Source: Pseudomonas taeanensis MS-3
Lineage (GTDB): Bacteria > Pseudomonadota > Gammaproteobacteria > Pseudomonadales > Pseudomonadaceae
Assembly: GCF_000498575.2 (NCBI RefSeq)
Contig: NZ_AWSQ01000001.1
Location: 1,345,914-1,409,913, forward strand
DNA: 64,000 nucleotides
Reading direction: 5' to 3'
In this document: in pieces, positions 58,000-64,000 of the stretch
How the letters are laid out: each line of letters begins with the position of its first letter
Numbering within the stretch: the first letter of the stretch is position 1
Notes under the pieces: model-generated
Database searches by the model: none
What the model was told of the DNA's origin: nothing
Seen by the model: the letters and a program-made list of their open reading frames with translations, nothing else
Program-made: the position numbers and the translations under genes

Positions 58000-59067
58000 A
58001 TGCTGGATTGGAAGAATCGCGCGACCACCGTGCGCGACAGCGCCGATAACTCGGTCGACAACATGAGCAGTCACCGGGGGGGCGGCTGGCTTGGCCGTGT
58101 GCTGGGTGGCTTGTTGGTCATTTACTTGTTGCTGACGCTGGTAGTCGGTTGGTACTGGAGCCAGGAACCCGAGTTGTTTCCAGTACAGGAGCGTGCTCAG
58201 GCGGCGGCGCAGAAAGCTCAGCGGCAGATGGTCAATGGCTACACCACGGTGGAAACCTTGAAACAGGTAGCCAGCACCTTGCTCGATAAACCGGGCGGTT
58301 ATCTGTCTAACGACCTCGCTCCGCCAGGCTTGTGGCTGGACAACATGCCGAGCTGGGAATATGGCGTGCTGGTCCAGGTTCGCGATCTGGCTCGCGCCAT
58401 GCGCAAGGATTTTGCCCGTTCGCAATCGCAATCTACTGAAGATCCGGACCTGGCCAAAGCCGAGCCGCGTTTCAACTTTGACAACAAGAGTTGGGCGCTG
58501 CCGGCATCCGAATCGGAATACCGCGAAGGGATCAAGCTGCTGGATCGCTATCTGAAGCGGCTGGCCGACCCAAGCCAGCGCAATGCGCAGTTCTACACCC
58601 GCGCCGACAACCTGAATAACTGGTTGGGCGATGCCGCGACACGTTTAGGCTCGCTGTCGCAGCGCTTGTCCGCCAGTGTCGGTCAGGTGCGCCTGAGCGA
58701 TGGTGTGAAGGATGCGGCGCTGGATGCAGACGGCCTGCCTCAGGTGAATGAGGGCAACTACGAGACGCCGTGGCTGCAGATCGACAACGTGTTCTACGAG
58801 GCCCGTGGTCAGGCCTGGGCACTGTCGCATCTGTTGCGCGCCATCGAGGTGGACTTCGCCGACGTGTTGGCGAAGAAGAACGCGGCAGTCAGCGTGCGCC
58901 AGATCATTCGTGAACTGGAGGCCGCCCAGGAAACCCTGTGGAGCCCGGTGATCCTCAACGGCAGCGGCTATGGTCTGTTGGCCAACCACTCGCTGGTGAT
59001 GGCCAACTACATCTCGCGGGCCAACGCGGCGATTATCGACCTGCGTACGCTGCTGAGTCAGGGCTAA
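58000..59067 (+). CDS. DUF2333 family membrane-anchored protein
   Basis: A 355-residue protein with one N-terminal span (LGRVLGGLLVIYLLLTLVVG, about 31-50) and a large helical periplasmic part: PPGLWLDNMPSWEYGVLVQV, NNWLGDAATRLGSLSQRLS, FYEARGQAWALSHLLRAIEV and NGSGYGLLANHSLVMANYIS. This is DUF2333 (PA4842 type); function unknown. ATG 58000 has AAGGA seven bases upstream; an ATG five codons earlier would overlap that site. The 278-base gap to gcbA contains no other feature I can name. It precedes the NUDIX gene by three bases, so they form an operon. Confidence 0.85.
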   Translation: MLDWKNRATTVRDSADNSVDNMSSHRGGGWLGRVLGGLLVIYLLLTLVVGWYWSQEPELFPVQERAQAAAQKAQRQMVNGYTTVETLKQVASTLLDKPGGYLSNDLAPPGLWLDNMPSWEYGVLVQVRDLARAMRKDFARSQSQSTEDPDLAKAEPRFNFDNKSWALPASESEYREGIKLLDRYLKRLADPSQRNAQFYTRADNLNNWLGDAATRLGSLSQRLSASVGQVRLSDGVKDAALDADGLPQVNEGNYETPWLQIDNVFYEARGQAWALSHLLRAIEVDFADVLAKKNAAVSVRQIIRELEAAQETLWSPVILNGSGYGLLANHSLVMANYISRANAAIIDLRTLLSQG

Positions 59068-59070
59068 AGG

Positions 59071-59598
59071 ATGGCGGTGTCCGATGCCGAGGTGGTGCAC
59101 CGCGCCGCCTCGGATGCAGAACTGGTCGCCTGGGTCGACGAGCAGGATCGTCTGCTCGGCAGCCTGCCGCGCGCCGAGCTGTGCGAACGCGGCCTGATCG
59201 GTCGCGGCACCTTTATCCTGCTGTTCAACTCCGTCGGTGAACTCTGTGTGCACCGGCGCACCCTGAGCAAGGCGCTGTATCCCGGCTACTGGGATGTGGC
59301 AGCCGGCGGCATGGTGCAGCAGGGCGAAAGCTACGCCGAGTCTGCCGCCCGTGAGCTGGAGGAGGAGTTGGGCATAGCGGCTGTCGCGCTCCATGAGCAT
59401 GAGCGCTTTTTCTTCGATCAGGCAGGCAACCGGTTGTGGTGTGCGGTGTTTTCCGCGGTGTCCGATGCCCCCTTGCGCTTGCAGCCCGAAGAGGTGCTGG
59501 AGGCGCATTTCATGTCGCCACGGCAAGCGCTGGACGAGGCCTTCGAAAAGCCCTATTGCCCTGACTCGTTGGAGGCGCTACGGCGCTATCTTGGCTAG
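59071..59598 (+). CDS. NUDIX hydrolase
   Basis: A 175-residue NUDIX protein with the box GGMVQQGESYAESAARELEE followed by ELGI (about residues 76-99), which fits G-x5-E-x7-REUxEExGU. FNSVGELCVHRRTLSKALYP ahead of it and FEKPYCPDSLEALRRYL at the end place it with YfcD-like members. Substrate unknown. It starts three bases after the DUF2333 stop (ATG 59071), so translation is probably coupled. Confidence 0.9.
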   Translation: MAVSDAEVVHRAASDAELVAWVDEQDRLLGSLPRAELCERGLIGRGTFILLFNSVGELCVHRRTLSKALYPGYWDVAAGGMVQQGESYAESAARELEEELGIAAVALHEHERFFFDQAGNRLWCAVFSAVSDAPLRLQPEEVLEAHFMSPRQALDEAFEKPYCPDSLEALRRYLG

Positions 59599-59854
59599 TG
59601 CGCTGCGGGCTGTGAACTGCCAGTAATGCTGCGCAAGGACCGGGGAAATGTCGCCTGGTTGCCGATTAATGGCGCAATTTCGCACTTAGCATTCGCCGTC
59701 TTTGCCGTTACACTGCGCGCCCTTTCAAGCCCGAGCCGCCCAGCTCGGGTGCGCTGCCCCTGCCAGAGTGGGGCTTCGCGGCTGATTTTTTCAGCCAGTC
59801 GCTTTCAGCGTGCCGATCGCTCGGTACGCTCCTGACCCCTACGAGGATAAGCCG

Positions 59855-60226
59855 GTGGTCAAGAAAGCTTCGCCATTCGCCGCCCTCGGCGGCCTGGTGT
59901 ATTCCACCGACAGCGGCCGGCATTGCCCGGACTGTGGCCAGCCGGTGGACGCCTGCACCTGTAAGCAACAGCAGATCCCTGCCGGAGATGGCATCGCCCG
60001 TGTGCGCCGCGAAAGCAAAGGCCGTGGCGGCAAGACGGTGACCACCATCAGTGGCGTGCCGCTGGCCGAAGATGCCCTGAAAGAGCTGGCCACTGCGCTG
60101 AAGAAGCGCTGCGGCTGCGGCGGCGCGCTGAAGGACGGGGTGATCGAGATCCAGGGCGAGCACGTCGAACTGCTGCTCGAAGAACTGCTCAAACGCGGTT
60201 TCAAGGCCAAGAAGTCCGGCGGCTGA
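59855..60226 (+). CDS. SUI1/YciH-type translation factor
   Basis: A 123-residue protein with the SUI1 (eIF1-like) fold: KGRGGKTVTTISGVPLAEDA, LATALKKRCGCGGALKDGVI and IEIQGEHVELLLEELLKRGF. An N-terminal zinc-type CPDC/CTC cluster (HCPDCGQPVDACTCK) precedes it, as in YciH. YciH influences start-codon fidelity; the exact role in bacteria is unsettled. I chose GTG 59855 because GAGGA lies seven bases upstream; the longer frame has no such signal. Confidence 0.9.
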   Translation: MVKKASPFAALGGLVYSTDSGRHCPDCGQPVDACTCKQQQIPAGDGIARVRRESKGRGGKTVTTISGVPLAEDALKELATALKKRCGCGGALKDGVIEIQGEHVELLLEELLKRGFKAKKSGG

Positions 60227-60364
60227 TTGCACTTTCCCTACACGTTCTCGGCAGTTGGCCTGTTCACTGCCGGGTCCTGCTCATTGCCAAAATTAATACC
60301 GGTCGTTGAGTCCGTATGCGCGCAAAGCCCGCAGGAATGGCTCAATGGCTGCTAATCTGCTCTC

Positions 60365-60393
60365 GCCCTGACCGATTGGCTTCAGGGCTTTTT
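60365..60393 (+). terminator. Intrinsic terminator just upstream of speA
   Basis: GCCCTGA-N10-TCAGGGC is followed by TTTTT, ending 22 bases before the speA start codon. It is either the end of the SUI1 transcript (139 bases after its stop) or an attenuator in the speA leader. Confidence 0.75.
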
Positions 60394-60415
60394 ATCGCTA
60401 GCAAGGGAGACCTCG

Positions 60416-62326
60416 ATGTCTGTACGACGCACACGCAAAGATGACGGCAGCCAGTGGACAGTGGCGGACAGTCGCAGCGTCTATGGCATTCGCCATTGGG
60501 GCGCGGGTTATTTCGCGATCAATGACAGTGGCCGCGTCGAGGTGCGTCCTAATGGCCCCGACAGCACGCCCTTCGACCTGTCAGCGCAGATCGATGAGCT
60601 GCGTCAGAGCGGTCTCAGCCTGCCATTGCTGGTGCGTTTCCCTGACATCCTGCAGGACCGAGTGCGCCAGCTGACCGGCGCCTTCGATGCCAACATCGCG
60701 CGGCTCGAGTACCAGAGCCAATACACCGCGCTGTACCCGATCAAGGTCAATCAGCAGGAAGCGGTGGTGGAGAACATCATCGCCACGCAAAACGTCTCGA
60801 TCGGCCTGGAAGCCGGCTCCAAGCCGGAATTGATGGCGGTGCTGGCGCTCGCGCCGAAGGGCGGCACCATCGTCTGCAACGGCTACAAGGATCGCGAGTT
60901 CATCAAGCTGGCGCTGATGGGGCAGAAGCTCGGGCACAACGTGTTCATCGTCATCGAGAAGGAATCCGAGGTGCAGTTGGTGATCGAGGAGGCGGCCGAA
61001 CTCAAGGTCGCCCCGCAGATCGGCCTGCGCGTGCGCCTGTCTTCGCTGGCCTCCTCCAAGTGGGCCGATACCGGCGGCGAGAAGTCCAAGTTCGGCCTGT
61101 CGGCGGCGCAGTTGCTGTCGGTGGTCGAGCGCTTCCGCGCGGCCAAGCTGGATCAGGGCATCCGCCTGCTGCACTTCCACATGGGTTCGCAGATCGCCAA
61201 CCTGGCCGACTACCAGCACGGTTTCAAGGAAGCCATCCGTTACTACGGCGAATTGCGCGGTCTCGGTCTGCCGGTCGATCACATCGACGTCGGTGGCGGT
61301 CTGGGGGTGGACTACGACGGTACCCACTCGCGTAACGCCAGCTCGATCAACTACGACATGGACGACTACGCCGGTGTGGTGGTCGGCATGTTGAAAGAGT
61401 TCTGCGATGCCCAGGAGCTGCCGCATCCGCATATCTTCTCCGAGAGCGGCCGCTCGCTGACCGCGCACCACGCCATGCTGGTGGTGCAGGTCACCGACGT
61501 GGAGAAGCACAACGACGAGGTGCCGCTGATCGAGGACAAGGCCAGCCTGCCGGAGACCGTGCAATACCTGGTCGAACTGCTCGGCCCGACCGACATCGAG
61601 ATGGTCACCGAGACCTACTGGCGCGCCACCCACTACATGAGCGACATCGCCAGCCAGTATGCCGAGGGCAAGATCAGCCTGCGCGAGAAGGCCCTGGGCG
61701 AGCAGTGCTACTTCGCCCTGTGCCGGCGCCTGTACAACTCGCTGAAGGCGCGTCAGCGTTCGCATCGCCAGGTGCTCGACGAGCTCAACGACAAGCTGGC
61801 CGACAAGTACATCTGCAACTTCTCGGTGTTCCAGAGCCTGCCCGACACCTGGGCCATCGGCCAGGTGCTGCCGATCCTGCCGCTCAATCGCCTGGACGAA
61901 GAGCCGATGCGCCGCGCGGTGCTGCAGGACCTGACCTGCGACTCCGACGGCAAGATCCGCCAGTACGTCGACGAGCAGAGCATCGAAACCAGCCTGCCGG
62001 TGCATGAGGTGCGCGAGGGCGAAGATTATCTGCTGGGAATCTTCCTGGTCGGTGCCTATCAGGAAATCCTCGGCGACATGCATAACCTGTTTGGTGACAC
62101 CGATTCGGTGAACATCTACCAGAACCAGGACGGCAGCGTGTACCACGCTGGCATCGAGACCCACGACACCATCGAGGACATGCTGCGCTACGTGCACCTG
62201 TCGCCGGAGGAGTTGATGACCCACTACCGCGACAAGGTCGCCAGCGCCAAGATCAGCGCTCGCGAACGCACCCAGTTCCTCGACGCCCTGCGCCTGGGGT
62301 TGACTCGGTCCTCCTATCTGTCCTGA
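60416..62326 (+). CDS. speA: Biosynthetic arginine decarboxylase
   Basis: SpeA converts arginine to agmatine, the entry to putrescine and spermidine. The 636-residue PLP enzyme has the alanine-racemase-like fold: [20 protein letters not shown] with the PLP lysine (about residue 107), [53 protein letters not shown] and the C-terminal [20 protein letters not shown]. Normal length for the proteobacterial biosynthetic form. AAGGGAG lies eight bases before the ATG. A terminator precedes and another follows (62344-62372), so it is a monocistron. Confidence 0.98.
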   Translation: MSVRRTRKDDGSQWTVADSRSVYGIRHWGAGYFAINDSGRVEVRPNGPDSTPFDLSAQIDELRQSGLSLPLLVRFPDILQDRVRQLTGAFDANIARLEYQSQYTALYPIKVNQQEAVVENIIATQNVSIGLEAGSKPELMAVLALAPKGGTIVCNGYKDREFIKLALMGQKLGHNVFIVIEKESEVQLVIEEAAELKVAPQIGLRVRLSSLASSKWADTGGEKSKFGLSAAQLLSVVERFRAAKLDQGIRLLHFHMGSQIANLADYQHGFKEAIRYYGELRGLGLPVDHIDVGGGLGVDYDGTHSRNASSINYDMDDYAGVVVGMLKEFCDAQELPHPHIFSESGRSLTAHHAMLVVQVTDVEKHNDEVPLIEDKASLPETVQYLVELLGPTDIEMVTETYWRATHYMSDIASQYAEGKISLREKALGEQCYFALCRRLYNSLKARQRSHRQVLDELNDKLADKYICNFSVFQSLPDTWAIGQVLPILPLNRLDEEPMRRAVLQDLTCDSDGKIRQYVDEQSIETSLPVHEVREGEDYLLGIFLVGAYQEILGDMHNLFGDTDSVNIYQNQDGSVYHAGIETHDTIEDMLRYVHLSPEELMTHYRDKVASAKISARERTQFLDALRLGLTRSSYLS

Positions 62327-62343
62327 CTGTTGCTGCTACACAG

Positions 62344-62372
62344 ACGCCCGGTTGTCACCGGGCGTTTTCGTT
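62344..62372 (+). terminator. Intrinsic terminator after speA
   Basis: An 8-bp stem ACGCCCGG/CCGGGCGT with a 6-base loop is followed by TTTCGTTT, 18 bases after the speA stop. Confidence 0.8.
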
Positions 62373-62385
62373 TCTGCGGCAGACT

Positions 62386-62446
62386 CGTAGCCCGGATGAA
62401 ATCCGGGACTGGGTTAGCAGTGTTCCCGGATTGCATCCGGGCTACG
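62386..62446. repeat. REP-like inverted pair, family GTAGCCCGGATGCAATCCGGG (copy 3)
   Basis: CGTAGCCCGGATGAAATCCGG faces CCCGGATTGCATCCGGGCTA across about 16 bases. It lies between the convergent ends of speA and the DUF2214 gene and immediately after the speA terminator. Confidence 0.85.
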
Positions 62447-62458
62447 TCGGGCGAGTGT

Positions 62459-62914
62459 TTAGCCCGTCACTCCAAAGCCCCGGGCCATCAGCGCCGCCAG
62501 CAGCGGAATGATCAGCAGCAACAGCAGCTCCAGGCGAATGGTCATGATCACCAGTTTGCCCTGGCGCGCGCTGACTTGCGGAACCTGTCCGGCTTTCAGG
62601 GTATTGCGCCAGTTGAGGAATACGAAGGTCGGCAGGCCCGACAGCAGGGCAACCAGAATGAACAGGCCGAGCTTGGCGTGGAACAGGCTGTTGTGCAGGT
62701 AGTAGTCCAGCCCCTTGGCGTACCAGAACACCCGCGCGGCGCCGGTGGCCAGCACCAGGCCGGCGCTCAGGCCGTAGGCGATGTCGATGCGGATCAGGCT
62801 GCGCGCCCGCTCCAGATCCAGCGGCAGCTTGAACAGGCGGTGTTCGAGGGTCAGCAAGGCGAATAGCAAGAAGATCGACAGGTAATGCAGGTACGCGGCG
62901 ATGGCTGCGGCCAT
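62459..62914 (-). CDS. DUF2214 family membrane protein
   Basis: A 151-residue protein with four spans: AYLHYLSIFLLFALLTLEHR at the start (conserved His and Glu), IDIAYGLSAGLVLATGAARV, HAKLGLFILVALLSGLPTFV and LVIMTIRLELLLLLIIPLLA. This is the DUF2214 pattern, with conserved histidines (His10, His77) that could bind haem or a metal; no function is known. It starts at ATG 62914 and stands after the MATE gene on the same strand. Confidence 0.85.
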   Translation of the reverse strand: MAAAIAAYLHYLSIFLLFALLTLEHRLFKLPLDLERARSLIRIDIAYGLSAGLVLATGAARVFWYAKGLDYYLHNSLFHAKLGLFILVALLSGLPTFVFLNWRNTLKAGQVPQVSARQGKLVIMTIRLELLLLLIIPLLAALMARGFGVTG

Positions 62915-62971
62915 GGGGACTCCTTTCTGGTGCGAGGTTAGCGGGTTATTAGCTGTCGGTGGCAGGGCCCC

Positions 62972-64000
62972 TCAGGGCCGATCCTGGGCCGCCTGTCGCG
63001 GGTTGCAAGGGCCGAACCACAGGTCGTGACGACTCAGGTAGTGAGCATAGGCGCCCAGGCAGAGGCTGCGCAGGGCCATGAAGCAGAGAAAGGTCAGCCA
63101 CAGGCCGTGATTGCCCAGGCCCTGTAACAGCCAGGCCAGTGGCAGGCTCAGGACAACGGCCAGGAGCATGGCGTCGCGCATCTCGCGGGCCCGGGTGGCG
63201 CCGATAAACAGGCCGTCGAGCAAGTAACTCCAGACCGCCACCAGTGGCAGCAGGGCCAGGTAGGGCAGGTACTCGAACGCCGTCTCGCGCACCGTGGCGA
63301 TGTCGGTCTGCAGCTGGATAAAGCTCTGCCCAGCGATCAGGAAGAACAAGGCGAAGCCCAAGCTGGCGAGTAGCGACCAGCCGCCGGCGACTATCAGGTT
63401 GCGGCGCAATGCGTCGCGATCGCGGGCGCCCAGGGCATGGCCACACAGCGCTTCCACCGCATGGGCGAGGCCATCGAGGGCGTGGGCGGTAAGCAGCAAG
63501 CCGTTGAGCAGCAGGGCATTGGCTGCGACCGTGGCATCGCCCAGGCGGGTGCCCTGCACGGTGATCAGAAAGAACACCGCCTGCAGCGCCAGGGTGCGGA
63601 TAAAGATGTCGCGGTTCACCGCCAGCAGCGGCCGCCAACTGAGCCAGCGGCGCAGCGCCGGCCAATCGATCTGGCCGGCATAACGGCGCAAGGCGCGCCG
63701 CGCCAGCCACAGACCGAGCAGGGCGCCGCTCCATTCGGCGATCACCGAGGCCCAGGCCGCGCCGGCCACACCCCAGTGCAGGCCGAGGACGAACAGCAGG
63801 TCGAGGGCCACGTTGAGCAGATTGGTGGTCAGCAGGATCGCCAGTGGCCCGCGGGCGTTCTGGGTGCCGAGCAGCCAGCCGATCAGCGCATAACTGGCCA
63901 GCGCCGCCGGCAGGCCGAACAGGCGGATCTGGAAATAGCCGCGGGCCAGCTGATCGAGCTCCGTCGAGGGTTGCATCAGGCTCAGTGCCAGGCTGCTGAA
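62972..64000 (-). CDS. MATE family efflux transporter (DinF-like), partial
   Basis: The C-terminal 342 residues of a MATE-type Na+- or H+-coupled exporter; the start lies beyond the right edge and the frame is open to base 64000. About nine spans are visible, with GYFQIRLFGLPAALASYALI, AVFFLITVQGTRLGDATVAA, NALLLNGLLLTAHALDGLAH and AVEALCGHALGARDRDALRR, the DinF-subgroup pattern. The substrate cannot be told from this sequence. Confidence 0.88.
   Translation of the reverse strand, partial: FSSLALSLMQPSTELDQLARGYFQIRLFGLPAALASYALIGWLLGTQNARGPLAILLTTNLLNVALDLLFVLGLHWGVAGAAWASVIAEWSGALLGLWLARRALRRYAGQIDWPALRRWLSWRPLLAVNRDIFIRTLALQAVFFLITVQGTRLGDATVAANALLLNGLLLTAHALDGLAHAVEALCGHALGARDRDALRRNLIVAGGWSLLASLGFALFFLIAGQSFIQLQTDIATVRETAFEYLPYLALLPLVAVWSYLLDGLFIGATRAREMRDAMLLAVVLSLPLAWLLQGLGNHGLWLTFLCFMALRSLCLGAYAHYLSRHDLWFGPCNPRQAAQDRP

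Overview
The window is a chromosomal core segment of a gammaproteobacterium of the genus Pseudomonas (sensu lato). The reasons are the high G+C, the characteristic gene order (hflC, DUF2065, hisZ, purA, tRNA-Leu, rnr, rlmB, rpsF-rpsR-rplI, dnaB, alr ... urease and urea transporter ... retS, purD, purH, fis, dusB, prmA, accC-accB-aroQ, dsbD, ctpL, gcbA, speA), which I recall as the order running downward from about PA4941 to PA4838 in P. aeruginosa PAO1, and the Pseudomonas-type REP repeats. I see no prophage, insertion sequence with a transposase, CRISPR array or integrated island. The species cannot be fixed from what is visible.

Layout. 1-12.8 kb (+): end of hflC, DUF2065, hisZ, purA, a chemoreceptor, tRNA-Leu(CAG) on the minus strand, RNase R with RlmB, the rpsF-rpsR-DUF2232-rplI operon and dnaB. 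12.8-25.8 kb: a WYL regulator with a VOC protein, alanine racemase, a 7TMR-DISM diguanylate cyclase, a YgiQ radical SAM protein, an HSP70-like protein, two membrane proteins, an orphan sugar-type periplasmic binding protein, oxaloacetate decarboxylase, a DksA-like zinc finger and a small lipoprotein. 26-37 kb: hemerythrin protein, then (all minus) the urease structural cluster ureD-A-(2 GNAT)-B-C and the urea ABC importer urtABCDE. 37-39.5 kb: MarC, then a MoaD/ThiS-like protein paired with a cytosolic Asp-box propeller. 39.5-57.7 kb (minus): RetS, PurD, PurH, DusB-Fis, a zinc-ribbon membrane protein, PrmA, AroQ-AccB-AccC, DsbD, a CtpL-like chemoreceptor and a GcbA-like diguanylate cyclase. 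57.7-64 kb: DUF2333, NUDIX, SUI1/YciH, SpeA, DUF2214 and the end of a MATE transporter.

How the genes work together. The urt and ure clusters form one nitrogen-scavenging unit: urea is bound by UrtA, imported by UrtBCDE and hydrolysed by UreABC. Both operons have a strong sigma-54 (RpoN) -24/-12 match upstream, which fits NtrC nitrogen control. This unit is unusually rich in repeats: REP-like hairpins at three intercistronic junctions, and a 166-bp palindromic MITE-like element exactly between the predicted urtA start site and its ribosome binding site. Elsewhere, RetS, two diguanylate cyclases and two chemoreceptors give the window a motility/biofilm-decision flavour. The rest is housekeeping: purine synthesis, translation, fatty-acid synthesis and replication.

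Limits: functions come from reading translated sequence and remembered family hallmarks, with no database search. Starts were chosen by ribosome binding site, family length and overlap. Promoters and terminators are pattern calls.
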